This document shows, one piece after another, positions 53,441 through 62,369 of a DNA stretch of 64,000 nt. Location: the NCBI RefSeq assembly GCF_030064065.1, contig NZ_CP125946.1, forward strand, positions 1,054,001-1,118,000. Direction: 5' to 3'. The position numbers and the translations under genes were made by a program. Position 1 is the stretch's first letter. Each line of letters begins with the position of its first letter. The stretch comes from Rothia sp. SD9660Na (GTDB taxonomy: Bacteria > Actinomycetota > Actinomycetes > Actinomycetales > Micrococcaceae). The notes under the pieces are model-generated. The model was not told where the DNA came from. It was given only the letters and a program-made list of their open reading frames with translations, and ran no database searches.

Positions 53441-54370
53441 TTAGGCCTTGTCCTCGTAAGCGACGAAGGCGTCCTTGTCGGTGATGACCCATCCGAAGAT
53501 AGCCTCGACAAGGAAAGCTTCCATGTTGTTCTGCCAGAGGTTGACGGTCTGGCCGTTATCGACGATGGTGGCCACATCGGTGCGGGAGAAGGAGATGTTT
53601 TCGGCGAAACCGTACTTGAGGTTGTTGGTGAAGTCGCCGCCGAAGGCACGGACCTTGGTGTCTTCTGCTGCGCCGATCTTGCCGGAAACTGCCTTGCCGT
53701 AGGCGACGGGCAGGCCGAAGGCGGTGCCCAGGTCGTCCTTGAAGTTCAGTGGATTGGAGTAAATCGGGCGGCCCTGAACGTCCACAGCTCCAAGGAGCTT
53801 GGAGCGGAAAACCTTATCGGCAGCGAAACCGGTGAAGTCGAAGTCCTTGTCGCTTCCGGTGACCAGATCGTAGCCGGCCAGTAGGTCGGTGGCTAGGCCG
53901 CCGGCGTCCTTTGCCGCGGTGCCCAGCTCCACGCGGTTGGTGGTCTGGTTGACGTGCTCAACGCCGGAGATGGTCTGGCCGTTGATGGCGTTCTTGCCGT
54001 GCAGTAAGGCCAGGTCGAAGGCACGGGTGATGGCGCCGGTGAGCTGTTCCTGAAGGAAGTCCAGATAGCCCAGGGGGTTAGCCAGGCGAGCTTCCTTAGA
54101 CCAGTAGACGATGGCAGCGGCCTTGATTGGCTTGATGTTCTTCACCGCCACGCCGGCATTGGTTACGGGCTTGGCTTCGCCTTCACCGACGATACCTGCC
54201 TGTGCCTGCCCAGTCTGTACCGCAACGGACGCACCGGTGATAGACATGGGCATGGTGCCAGCGAGCTTCTGAACAACAGATTCCTCGTTGACCTTCTTGA
54301 TGATTTCCTGCGCCATAGGCTTAGGCAGGATACCGCTTGATTCGAGGGAAGAAAGAGTGGTTGCAGCCAT
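53441..54370 (-). CDS. Phage major capsid protein (HK97 fold)
   Basis: 309 residues. Seen: N-terminal LPKPMAQEIIKKVNEESVVQ, MPMSITGASVAVQTGQAQA, the extended E-loop/P-domain region (VKNIKPIKAAAIVYWSKEA), DLALLHGKNAING and the C-terminal NMEAFLVEAIFGWVITDKDA. No protease domain; a separate scaffold gene precedes it, and the protein probably assembles without cleavage. ATG with AGGAGC upstream. Confidence 0.92.
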   Translation of the reverse strand: MAATTLSSLESSGILPKPMAQEIIKKVNEESVVQKLAGTMPMSITGASVAVQTGQAQAGIVGEGEAKPVTNAGVAVKNIKPIKAAAIVYWSKEARLANPLGYLDFLQEQLTGAITRAFDLALLHGKNAINGQTISGVEHVNQTTNRVELGTAAKDAGGLATDLLAGYDLVTGSDKDFDFTGFAADKVFRSKLLGAVDVQGRPIYSNPLNFKDDLGTAFGLPVAYGKAVSGKIGAAEDTKVRAFGGDFTNNLKYGFAENISFSRTDVATIVDNGQTVNLWQNNMEAFLVEAIFGWVITDKDAFVAYEDKA

Positions 54371-54404
54371 TGCGTGCTGCTCCTTTCAGATTGATTTTGG
54401 GTAT

Positions 54405-54438
54405 AAAAAATCCGCTAGCCATTCGATTGGCGTAGCGG
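54405..54438 (-). terminator. Terminator-like hairpin between scaffold and capsid genes
   Basis: Reading on the - strand, CCGCTA-c-GCCA / TGGC-t-AGCGG is followed by ATTTTTTATA. A strong U tract inside the late operon suggests partial termination or anti-termination control before the capsid gene. Confidence 0.65.
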
Positions 54439-54489
54439 GTCGTTGCTGTATTTAGTTATGGTGGGTGCCGCCTGGGCACAAGTTTTCTT

Positions 54490-54969
54490 TTACTGGCCGA
54501 AGAGAGCTTCTGCGTATTCCTCGCGAGGGTCAGTAGCAGGTTCTCCAAGCTGAGCAGGGTCAGGTGGCATTGGGGTGCCAGGACGCCCGGAGTTAGGCCC
54601 ACGCAGGCCTGCCAGCCGGTCTGCTGCCGCTTCGAGCACTTCTTCGTCCTCTCCGGTGAGCAGGTCGGCAAGGTCTGTGGGCAGACCCTTACGGGTGAGA
54701 ACCTGTTCCTTGGTTCGCAGCAGGGTGAGGGCGGAGAGTTCTCCTGCTGCCTGCTGGGCCTGCTCTTCCAGCTCCTTGGTGGTGGCTTGGGCGGTTTCGA
54801 GTTGGCTCTTGAGCTCGTCGCGCTCAGAGGTGAGGGCTTCAAGCTCGCTGGTCTTGGCCGCTAGCTTGGCCTGGTAGTTTTCCTTTTCTGCTCGAAGATT
54901 CAGCAGTAGGGTTTTGGCGCGGTCGGCGTCGAAGGTTTCGCCTTCGCGTTCCCAAGGCATCTTTTCCAT
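54490..54969 (-). CDS. Phage capsid scaffolding protein
   Basis: 159 residues, mostly a coiled coil (LRAEKENYQAKLAAKTSELE and ERDELKSQLETAQATTKELE) with a Pro/Gly-rich C-terminus ending EEYAEALFGQ. Typical of scaffolds encoded before an HK97-type capsid. Start at 54969; ATG 54960 (MPWEREGETFD) equally possible. Confidence 0.87.
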   Translation of the reverse strand: MEKMPWEREGETFDADRAKTLLLNLRAEKENYQAKLAAKTSELEALTSERDELKSQLETAQATTKELEEQAQQAAGELSALTLLRTKEQVLTRKGLPTDLADLLTGEDEEVLEAAADRLAGLRGPNSGRPGTPMPPDPAQLGEPATDPREEYAEALFGQ

Positions 54970-55096
54970 GTTTATCCTTACGGTTGATAATTACAGATGT
55001 TAAAATTGGGTTTAGAGCAGGTACTACCCTCCGCAACCTTGAAATAACAGGGCGGCCCAAAGGTCTAGAAGCGGTCAGAGGTGGGGTACCTGCTTT

Positions 55097-56470
55097 TTAT
55101 CGCAGGATTATTTCCTCGAATAACTCTCCTTCTGAATGCATCACCCATAATGAAGTAATTTTGGCGTCAGGTTTCCGGAGGTTATATTCGCTTAGCTGGT
55201 AACGGAGCTTGTCGTTCAGCTTGTGATAACCAAGGTCAATTACAAAATGCTCTTTCACAACAGGATGGGCATGGTTTTTTGCTCCCACCACAGCGTCTCT
55301 AATGCGGGTTGCAATCGTCGAGTACTTATTCTTAGATGTCTTAAGCTCTGTAGCCTGGTGTCCTTTTTCTACCCAATGGAAATCATTAGCTGGTATAAGA
55401 CCAACCCCAGGGAGAACGGTATCATTCGCAATCCAATGAGCCGTTTGACCATGGACTTCGAACCTCTTCAAAAACTCGACTTCATGAGGCTCAAGCTCCG
55501 CACTTGGCGGAATGACTGATTTGAGACCAGGCGCTTGAGCAACTTTTTTATCTTTCTCAGCCGCGCCTTGAGCTTTATCAAGCTCGTTTAAGGCAGGGTA
55601 CTCTAGTTCTTTTCCGTCTTTCTTGAGATCACGTAAGTAGTCAGAAAAAGCTTTGAGCTTATCGTTGCCTTCGGTGATATTTTTACCACCAGCTACAGCC
55701 TCTCGAGTAACTTCCTCATAGATTTTATAGAGCTTGTCTGATTGAGCTTTTCCTGCCCAGTTTTCAGAGTCGTAGACAGGCACCACAAGACAGTCGCAGT
55801 TGTCGTGGTAGGAATTAGCCCACTGCCGCCCTTCTTTATCCCAGCGTTTGCTGCTGGTAGAACTTGCATGATGCTGGGATGAATAGACCGGGCCACGGGA
55901 GGCCAGCACAATACAAAAAGCGCAGTTGTCTTTGCCGGTGAGAACCCGAGCCCAACCGATGGGATAGACAGCAGGCTGTTCCCTCTCACGCTTACTGGCT
56001 GGCAGGGCTTCAAATCCATCCCCGGCTTCACCAACGAAGTTACCGTCCTCATCGACATCAATCTCATCTGCAGATGGGTTCGTCTCAGAGGCGGGTGGTA
56101 CAACCGGGTCGGGAATGGATCGGACTACTTGCCGGCGGGCAGCCGTCCGAACATGCCGCTCCAAGGACCTGCTCACTTGGTCAATACTTCGCGAGTGGGT
56201 CAGCACCTCATGCACCGCCTGGTCAGCGTACCCCTCTACCGGCGGGATCAAGGCTTGCCCGCCAACCTTAGCAGCTTCCTCCGCCATCAGCTGGTTGGCT
56301 AGCTCAGCTGCCTGACGCCGGTACTTACGCACCAAAGCAGCAAGCATGGGGACAGACTCCTCGAAACTCTCAGAATCAGCCATGTCAAGGTCTCGGAGCG
56401 CTGGGGTGAGCTCTTGCCTGAAAGCCTGGACAATAGAACCCAGCAGGGTAGCGAACATATCAAGAAGCAT
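55097..56470 (-). CDS. MuF-type minor head protein with C-terminal toxin-like domain
   Basis: 457 residues. Residues about 1-110 are helical portal-contacting region; about 165-240 hold the actinophage MuF-type Cys motif (DNCAFCIVLASRGPVYSS and NSYHDNCDCLVVP), then a charged linker. From about residue 325 an unrelated module follows with ANDFHWVEKG, ATELKTSKNKYSTIATRI and VKEHFVIDLGYHKL; Asp363, Glu375 and Lys377 suggest a PD-(D/E)xK-type nuclease as in CDI toxins. The module's DNA (55097-55498) is visibly more AT-rich. Toxin family is inference. Confidence 0.8.
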   Translation of the reverse strand: MLLDMFATLLGSIVQAFRQELTPALRDLDMADSESFEESVPMLAALVRKYRRQAAELANQLMAEEAAKVGGQALIPPVEGYADQAVHEVLTHSRSIDQVSRSLERHVRTAARRQVVRSIPDPVVPPASETNPSADEIDVDEDGNFVGEAGDGFEALPASKREREQPAVYPIGWARVLTGKDNCAFCIVLASRGPVYSSQHHASSTSSKRWDKEGRQWANSYHDNCDCLVVPVYDSENWAGKAQSDKLYKIYEEVTREAVAGGKNITEGNDKLKAFSDYLRDLKKDGKELEYPALNELDKAQGAAEKDKKVAQAPGLKSVIPPSAELEPHEVEFLKRFEVHGQTAHWIANDTVLPGVGLIPANDFHWVEKGHQATELKTSKNKYSTIATRIRDAVVGAKNHAHPVVKEHFVIDLGYHKLNDKLRYQLSEYNLRKPDAKITSLWVMHSEGELFEEIILR

Positions 56471-56491
56471 TCGTCGCTCTCCCCACTGGAG

Positions 56492-57748
56492 TTATTGCCC
56501 GAGAACAGCCCTAGAGTTGGTGTCGTAGATGTTCTCTCGTGCAAGCTGTTCTGGGGATAGGCCCAAGAACTCACGGGCAGTTTCCTTGGTGATAATCCCT
56601 TGCGCTTGAGCTTGCAGTATCTGAGCGTTACGCGCCGCAGGAGACGCAACCGACGGGTCACGCCACCGCGCTTCTAGGGTCTCAAGCCCATCGGTACTGT
56701 GCCCTGCAGCCTCCAGGCAGAGGCGGGCGATATCCTCAGCGGCGTCCCCAAAAAGATTCTGCTTCTGCATTGCACGGGTCACCAGCCGGTCCTTAGCTAC
56801 CTGCATAGCCTCAGCACTTGTTGGGTTTGAATCAGCCGTAATTCCCAGCATGAACGGAGGAATGCCGGTCATAGCTGAGACCTGCTGTGCGTAGAGCTTG
56901 AAGGCAGAGATAATCGGCTCAAGGCTTGCGCCGTCTAGGGATCCCGCCGACGATCCTGCAGGCCCAGTAATCAGGTGCCCCCAGTAGACATCAAGCTTGG
57001 AGACAGCATTACCGAACTGGTCAATCTTTTCATCATCAGCTCCTTCACCGAAGAAGTAGCGCAAGGGCATCGAGAGCATTTCCTGAGCCACCTGCAAGTT
57101 GATGAGGGAGCGGGACGCCGCGTCACAAATATCTGCTATAGCTTCAAGTTCCGAGTACCCATCGCCACCGGCCCGAACGCGGTTAGTAAGCTCAACGATA
57201 GGGACGCGGGTCAGCCCTGTTTGTTGGGAATCGAGTACGACCCACTTACCATTGATGAGCTTGCGCCATGTCGTTACTCCAGGCAGATAGTGCGCTGTGT
57301 ATTCATCAGTGCCGTTCTTGTACCTACGCAGGGCTTCTACAACCCGGCCGAAGTGATCTCGACGCACAACAAACCCCTTGGGGGAGTGAACACTAATCAG
57401 GGGCGTGGTGGGGTCTACTCCACCACCAACCACTACAAACGAGCGGCGCTGCACTAGAGCCTCAGTCATAGCCAGGGGCCACTTAGTATCAAAGTTATTG
57501 GCCTGGAAGATACGGTGAATCTCGCCAGGCGCAGCACCTGACCCAACAGTAAACCCTTCAAGCACCAGTGACTCAACCAGGACATCGATAGCCAGCTTGG
57601 GCCACATCACCGACATTTCAAGCACTCTCGCCTCGGGCGGCAGAGAAATACCCAGCTGTTGCAGGTTTACCTCACCGGCGTAGTAGTTCTCATAGATATT
57701 GAACTTATGAGGGGTCCCTGCCAACTGAAGCATGACATCATGGCTCAT
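56492..57748 (-). CDS. Phage portal protein
   Basis: 418 residues. Seen: N-terminal YENYYAGEVNLQQLG, the portal body with YSELEAIADICDAASRSLIN, and TGIPPFMLGITADSNPTSAE, the SPP1 gp6-like signature. Forms the dodecameric DNA entry ring. ATG 57748 lies in the TerL stop (ATGA); the open frame to 57763 is not needed. Confidence 0.9.
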   Translation of the reverse strand: MSHDVMLQLAGTPHKFNIYENYYAGEVNLQQLGISLPPEARVLEMSVMWPKLAIDVLVESLVLEGFTVGSGAAPGEIHRIFQANNFDTKWPLAMTEALVQRRSFVVVGGGVDPTTPLISVHSPKGFVVRRDHFGRVVEALRRYKNGTDEYTAHYLPGVTTWRKLINGKWVVLDSQQTGLTRVPIVELTNRVRAGGDGYSELEAIADICDAASRSLINLQVAQEMLSMPLRYFFGEGADDEKIDQFGNAVSKLDVYWGHLITGPAGSSAGSLDGASLEPIISAFKLYAQQVSAMTGIPPFMLGITADSNPTSAEAMQVAKDRLVTRAMQKQNLFGDAAEDIARLCLEAAGHSTDGLETLEARWRDPSVASPAARNAQILQAQAQGIITKETAREFLGLSPEQLARENIYDTNSRAVLGQ

Positions 57749-59214
57749 CTGTAGACCACCCACTTTCTACTTGACTTGGTTCTTTCAGCGTTTACGGCAC
57801 CGTGATGCGCCAAGGTTGCAGCTACCAGGGGAGTAATATCTTTGGTGCTATCGTGCTTAGACCAGCGCCAAAGATCTTGCCCACCCTTTGAGCGGCGGCA
57901 AGCCTCCACAGCCTTATCTAGCTCTTCTTGCCCCGTATGGGCAATCTTGGATTGAGTAATTGCGTCGAAGAAATCACCGCAAGACTGGGCATAGGTTCTA
58001 GCATCAAGCCCCGTCAGAAACCGTTTCAACCGCGGCTTCTCCGCGACGACCGGGGCGGTTTGGGAAGCTGCGTCAAATACAATTGCGACAGGCTTCCACC
58101 GCTTCTGCAGCTCTTCAATACGGTCTGCAACCCAGGCTGTCCCCGCCCGGCGGTCGATAATCTCAACATGGACGCGCCCATCTTCCAGCACAGACGCTGC
58201 CGAAATCGTGGCTACATCACGCAAAGGCGATACATCAACGCCGAAAGCAACCTCAGCAGCCGGATCAGACTCTTCATCTAGACAGGCGTCCCACATCTGG
58301 GGAGGGACAGCAGATGAACCACCAATTTTGGCCCAGATACCCAAACGCTCACGTTTGAACTCTTCGTCACCCATCGTCCTGCGCTCATCAGCTACATACT
58401 GTTCAGACATGCGTATCCCCAGCGAGGGATTAGCCTGTGCCCAGGAGAGAGGGTCATCAGGGTCGGCATTCTCTTCCACAGACCACTCTGCATAGTACAG
58501 ACGGTTGTCGTCCTCACCAGGGCTCAAAGCCCTTTCACGAATACGACGCAGAACATCTGAATCGGGCATGCCAGCTGACGAGGCATACCAGATTTGGGGC
58601 GACCCCAACAGCGAGCGCGAACCCATAGTCGGCATGAGTGAAGCTACTGTTGAGTCTGGGAGGTCGTAGGCCTCGTCTAGGACAACTACATCTCCGGTGA
58701 AACCACGGCCAGAACCGCCTTTGCGAGCTAGAAACTTGAGCCGGTTTCCGTTTTCTAGAGTGAAGCTGACGTCGGTGCCGCCGTTTTTTACTCCAGGGAT
58801 CCGTTTCGGGTCTTTAGAACCTGCATACCCTTTTAGGTACTCAACCAATGGAGAATCGCAGATAAGGCTCTCCATACGTTGCCGATGTTCCATCGCCGTG
58901 CTGAACAGATGCGCTGTATGCACAATTGTTTTTTCGCCGAACAGAAAAAGACCGGCTAGTTCCCGAGCTTCAAGAATTGAGCCTTTTCCGTTCTGGCGGG
59001 GCACTACTAACCCACATTCAAAAGCTACCCAGCGGCCATCGCTAGTTTCACCCAAGGACCCCCGAAGCACATGCTCCTGCCACGGGTCAAGAACAAGACC
59101 AGCTGCTGCGGCTAGATCGACGGCGTCATCACCAGCAGAGGTATTGAAAAGGGGAGTGAGCTCAACCCGCGGCGTTTGCGCGCCTCTCAGCTCGCTTATT
59201 TGCAAGTTGGTCAA
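57745..59214 (-). CDS. Phage terminase large subunit
   Basis: 489-residue packaging motor. Seen: adenine-binding LDPWQEHVLRG, Walker A-like VPRQNGKGS (about 72-80), Walker B VVVLDEAYDLPD (about 165), coupling YASSAG, and the RNase H-like nuclease domain starting VAFGVDVSPLRDVATIS (about 320). Complete. Coupled to the portal gene and overlapping terS by 53 nt. Confidence 0.95.
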   Translation of the reverse strand: MTNLQISELRGAQTPRVELTPLFNTSAGDDAVDLAAAAGLVLDPWQEHVLRGSLGETSDGRWVAFECGLVVPRQNGKGSILEARELAGLFLFGEKTIVHTAHLFSTAMEHRQRMESLICDSPLVEYLKGYAGSKDPKRIPGVKNGGTDVSFTLENGNRLKFLARKGGSGRGFTGDVVVLDEAYDLPDSTVASLMPTMGSRSLLGSPQIWYASSAGMPDSDVLRRIRERALSPGEDDNRLYYAEWSVEENADPDDPLSWAQANPSLGIRMSEQYVADERRTMGDEEFKRERLGIWAKIGGSSAVPPQMWDACLDEESDPAAEVAFGVDVSPLRDVATISAASVLEDGRVHVEIIDRRAGTAWVADRIEELQKRWKPVAIVFDAASQTAPVVAEKPRLKRFLTGLDARTYAQSCGDFFDAITQSKIAHTGQEELDKAVEACRRSKGGQDLWRWSKHDSTKDITPLVAATLAHHGAVNAERTKSSRKWVVYR

Positions 59215-59602
59215 GGATGCTCTCCTTCGCAGGGCTGGATTCAGCAGTTAGACGCTCAACCTCTGCTATGCACTTTGCTTCAGCGTCTGACAAACTCGCG
59301 ACGTCTCGAGGCGACGCTACAAGCAGGGCTGCGCGGACGCGGTGTAAACGCCAACGAGCTGACTCTAAGGGGTTTTCTGTAGCTGGGACAGGGACGATGA
59401 CTGACTGCCCGTATGCAACGATTTGGGACACCGATACGGTTTCGCCGTCGAATCCTTGTATTTTGATTTGGGCTGCGCGTTCACGTTGCCTGCGCGATTG
59501 TTCCACAGCCGCTTTCTTGCAGGCGTCACAGGCTTCTTCTCCGCGCCGTTTATGTCGCTTATAGGCCGACCAAGTGCCACATTCTGCAATGCGTCTGCCC
59601 AT
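59162..59602 (-). CDS. Phage terminase small subunit
   Basis: 146 residues: CGTWSAYKRHKRRGEEACDA (Cys pair and basic helix) is the actinophage TerS-like start, and the rest is helical with SPRDVASLSDAEAKCIAEVE. Recognises phage DNA for packaging. ATG start; its 3' end overlaps terL by 53 nt. Confidence 0.78.
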   Translation of the reverse strand: MGRRIAECGTWSAYKRHKRRGEEACDACKKAAVEQSRRQRERAAQIKIQGFDGETVSVSQIVAYGQSVIVPVPATENPLESARWRLHRVRAALLVASPRDVASLSDAEAKCIAEVERLTAESSPAKESILDQLANKRAERRANAAG

Positions 59603-59668
59603 GTCACACCCCCTTTATTGGTAATTGGGAATCGGTGCAGAGGCCTGCGAGAGAAAATGACTATACCC

Positions 59669-59711
59669 GAAGGGGGTCAGACCCCTAGGGGGAGGGGCAC
59701 CCCCCCCGGGC
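59669..59711. other. Candidate cos region between HNH and TerS genes
   Basis: A 43-nt stretch of alternating G and C runs with small palindromes (GGGGTCAGACCCC then CTAGGGGGAGGGGCACCCC), in the 112-nt gap between terS and the HNH gene. HNH-TerS-TerL clustering is associated with cos packaging, so the cut site may be here. No direct evidence for overhangs. Confidence 0.35.
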
Positions 59712-59714
59712 ATT

Positions 59715-60014
59715 TCACCAAGTCCGGGTGGTTTTCGGTCTCGAGATGAGTTCATCGACTCGCTTTCTGCCACGGGATGAGTTACAGCGTCGATGCGCAG
59801 GTCGCAGTTCGCTCAGTAGCTTCCCACCATTGGCGATAGCCTCCACATGGTCAGCAGTAAAGCTCATGGGGTGCGTATAGGGAAGCATTAGGTCTATCGG
59901 TTGACCGCACAACCAGCAAGGCTCATTAGTTCGGCCAACGTGGGCTTTTAGTGCTGCATTGCGTTTGCGGTAAGCATGGTTGTTGTAGCGTGTTTTCTTC
60001 CCCAAGGACACCAC
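59715..60014 (-). CDS. Phage HNH endonuclease
   Basis: 99 residues: zinc Cys in PCWLCGQPID, then SFTADHVEAIANGG and LRPAHRRCNSSRG, the HNH signature ending in CNSSRGRK. Encoded directly before the terminase pair; such HNH proteins assist terminase cleavage at cos. ATG 60014. Confidence 0.92.
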   Translation of the reverse strand: MVSLGKKTRYNNHAYRKRNAALKAHVGRTNEPCWLCGQPIDLMLPYTHPMSFTADHVEAIANGGKLLSELRPAHRRCNSSRGRKRVDELISRPKTTRTW

Positions 60015-60021
60015 CGTTCAG

Positions 60022-60071
60022 AAAAGCTTCCGTGGCACTACCCAATGGGTAAAGGGTAGTGCCACGGAAGC
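60022..60071 (-). terminator. Strong terminator before the packaging genes
   Basis: 18-bp perfect stem GCTTCCGTGGCACTACCC / GGGTAGTGCCACGGAAGC (60026-60043 and 60054-60071); on the - strand it is followed by TTTTCTG. A second hairpin AGAGCC-ct-CACC / GGTG-aa-GGCTCT lies at 60145-60172. Separates early from late genes, so late transcription may need antitermination. Confidence 0.8.
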
Positions 60072-60231
60072 CCCGCTCATACGAACCGACAACATACTCA
60101 GCACCCCAACACGGTGCCCTCCAAGCAACACCGGTTAAACAACTAGAGCCCTCACCGAAAGGTGAAGGCTCTCGAAGTTGCTTACTGGTTTTGGATACAG
60201 TAAACCGATGCACTGACAACTTTAACAGGCT

Positions 60232-60924
60232 CTAGCCCCGGCCCGCAAGAACCTTCCCAAGATTTTCGTTGAGCTCGTGAGCCAGGCTGAGCAGGTCGCT
60301 TCTATCCCAGGTGGAGAAGCAACAGCGGCACATCATGCCTGAGATGCGGTCACTATCCCAGGTGAGGGTCAGCGCTGTGTCGGTGGTGTGGTCGCCGTCC
60401 TCATCGTAGGAGGCCCATTGAGTCTGATGGCACTCAGGGTTGGGGCAGCGCCCCTCGATGGGAGTTTTTCGTGCGGGGTGTACATGGGCTTGGATTGAGG
60501 TACACCAGGATTCCCAGACCTGTACGCGATGCTGGAGCCATTCAGCGGGCAAGTCGTTGATAGCTTCGAGTAGCGCCTGGGCATGGCGCTGGGGAGTGTC
60601 GGGCTCACCGAAGAGGCTGCAGTCCATGGCGTCGGCGCGTAAGTCTAGCCAGAGAGCAGTCCACATCTCTGAGGCGGTGACGTCATAGGGCAGACCAGGA
60701 CGACCGCGCCCAACGTTGGCGCCACCGGTTGAGTTCGCCAAGCACTGCTGAAGCTGGTCAATGAGGCTGTACTCTACAGGTACCTGCTGCCCGATCTCAA
60801 CTAGGTCAGCCCGCCGCCGTTCCTTCCCCAATAGACCAAGGGCGCTGGCAGCCCGCGAGCGCAGGTTGCTTTCTTCGATACATCCCCAGCAGCCGCATTC
60901 GGGTGAGTCAATGTGCTCAGGCAT
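60232..60924 (-). CDS. Phage hypothetical protein with zinc-ribbon
   Basis: 230 residues. Seen: N-terminal Cys cluster (SPECGCWGCIEES), helical middle (YDVTASEMWTALWLDLRADA) and a C-terminal zinc ribbon with CPNPECHQTQW and MMCRCCFSTW. Family common in actinophages (similar to DUF7341), function unknown; perhaps DNA binding. ATG with AAAGGAAAG upstream. Confidence 0.72.
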   Translation of the reverse strand: MPEHIDSPECGCWGCIEESNLRSRAASALGLLGKERRRADLVEIGQQVPVEYSLIDQLQQCLANSTGGANVGRGRPGLPYDVTASEMWTALWLDLRADAMDCSLFGEPDTPQRHAQALLEAINDLPAEWLQHRVQVWESWCTSIQAHVHPARKTPIEGRCPNPECHQTQWASYDEDGDHTTDTALTLTWDSDRISGMMCRCCFSTWDRSDLLSLAHELNENLGKVLAGRG

Positions 60925-60969
60925 CGGTACTTTCCTTTCGTGAGCTAGTTCCTTGGTTAGTTTCAGGTT

Positions 60970-62064
60970 TCACTGCCTTCCTTTTCCTTCTGCGCCTTCT
61001 TCTCTTTCTGGGTTTGGGTGCAGTGGTGCCAGTGTCTGAGGTTTCTTGGGTTCTCTTGTGGTTAGTATTTCTACTTCCCGTCCCGACAAATCCAGGTTTG
61101 TCACCGTGGATATCTGCCGGGTTCTGCCTGATTCTGTTTTGTGCCATTCTGCTTGTACCCAGTCGGGGGCATCAGCTATGGATTGTTCGAGGTTGTCAAG
61201 GTCTACTTCGTAGGTCTCTGTCTCCGGTGCCTGCGCCTGGTGGGGAGTCGTGGCCCTGGGTGCCTGCGCCACTGGAGCCGGTGTTTCAGGCTCTACGGTG
61301 GTGGGCTCTACCTGGGTCGTCTCTACCGCGGTGGTGGGCTCGACGGGGGTGAGAGATATGGTGGGTTCAGCGCCTGCTACCTCGATGGGGAGGGAGTCGC
61401 TGGGGGTGACGTTGACGTTGTATTTGGCGAGGAAGGTGACGGTTGCTTTGGAGTAGTACGGAGTCTCAGGGGCTGGTCTCAACGTTTTATCCCAGCTGGG
61501 GGCATCGTGTTGTCTGGAGCTGTTGCAGGTTTTGCAGCAGACGACCATTTCTTCCGGTGTTGCGGAGCCCTGGCCAGGGTTGAGGTGGTCGTAGGTGCCT
61601 GCGCGGCCGCTTTTGCGGTCGTTGTTCCAGTTGACGATTTGCCCGCACCAGCGGCATTCGTCGCCGTCTCGTTTGCGGACGGGTACGGTGAGTTTGGGGT
61701 TGCGGTTGTCTTGCTTTCGGCGGTTCCTCCAGAGTCTTTCGGCTTTTTCGATCATGTGGACCAAATCTTCTTCTTCGATGAGTTTGTAGACGATTCGGCC
61801 TTTGGGGTCTTTCATTGCGGTGAAGACCCCGATGGTTAGGGCTAGGTCGCAGAGTACTTTGTTGCGGGCGAAGGAGCCTGCGAGGGTCTGGACCATGCCT
61901 TTGGTGATGATGTAGTCGGTTTCATATGCTGCGGCGCTGGTTCCGCAGCGGGTAATGAAGCCCGCGAACTCGTTGAGTATGCGGTCGTCGGCTTCGGGGA
62001 ATTCGAGCACCTGCAGCAGGAGCGGGTGCATGGCGAAGGCATCTGATACTTTGAGCCAGCTCAT
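60970..62064 (-). CDS. Phage HNH-containing replication-type protein
   Basis: 364 residues. N-terminal helical region like phage replisome/helicase-loader proteins (WLKVSDAFAMHPLLLQVLEF), a central HNH domain (VRKRDGDECRWCGQIVNW, TYDHLNPGQG, VVCCKTCNSSRQHDAP at about 130-200) and a Thr/Pro/Glu-rich low-complexity C-terminal region of about 130 residues. Likely a replication initiation or homing-type endonuclease; role not certain. Confidence 0.75.
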   Translation of the reverse strand: MSWLKVSDAFAMHPLLLQVLEFPEADDRILNEFAGFITRCGTSAAAYETDYIITKGMVQTLAGSFARNKVLCDLALTIGVFTAMKDPKGRIVYKLIEEEDLVHMIEKAERLWRNRRKQDNRNPKLTVPVRKRDGDECRWCGQIVNWNNDRKSGRAGTYDHLNPGQGSATPEEMVVCCKTCNSSRQHDAPSWDKTLRPAPETPYYSKATVTFLAKYNVNVTPSDSLPIEVAGAEPTISLTPVEPTTAVETTQVEPTTVEPETPAPVAQAPRATTPHQAQAPETETYEVDLDNLEQSIADAPDWVQAEWHKTESGRTRQISTVTNLDLSGREVEILTTREPKKPQTLAPLHPNPEREEGAEGKGRQ

Positions 62065-62171
62065 GCTCGACCCCCAGCGGGGGAAGCATTTGCATCAAAG
62101 TGATGAGGCATGCAAGGTTCCTTGTCGTTGGTGTTGTCATTAGCTGGTTATGGGGACGTTAATCTTTGTTG

Positions 62172-62369
62172 TCATTTCGTCCCCTGCTGTTGTTCGAGGA
62201 TGTCGGTGAAGGCTCCTGCGACACAGTGCCACTGGAAGATGAGGCGCTTGATGTGGTGCATGCAGTCTTCACGCTCTTCCTCAGTGAGGTGGGGGTGTGT
62301 GGCCTCGTCGATCTCGACGTCGGCGACAGCGTGAGCGATTTCGGACCAGATGATGTCAGGCCGCTTCAC
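62172..62369 (-). CDS. Small phage protein, 65 residues
   Basis: GTG at 62369. Helical, acidic and His-rich: MKRPDIIWSEIAHAVADVEI and EEEREDCMHHIKRLIFQW. Start overlaps the preceding short gene by 14 nt, so likely translated. Function unknown. The 107 nt to 62064 contain no gene. Confidence 0.55.
   Translation of the reverse strand: MKRPDIIWSEIAHAVADVEIDEATHPHLTEEEREDCMHHIKRLIFQWHCVAGAFTDILEQQQGTK

Noticed and set aside
54984..55202. ORF beside the toxin-like module as an immunity gene
   Set aside because: It is a + strand shadow overlapping the toxin module's own end, opposite to the phage operon, with no plausible ribosome-binding site.
60917..61147. Arg/Lys-rich ORF on the - strand at the end of the HNH replication-type gene
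   Set aside because: Very basic low-complexity product that arises from reading the Glu/Pro/Lys-rich end of the neighbouring gene in another frame; no clear start context.
61141..61839. 232-residue + strand ORF in the prophage
   Set aside because: Gly/Val/Phe-rich antisense shadow of the HNH replication-type gene; all phage genes here are on the other strand.
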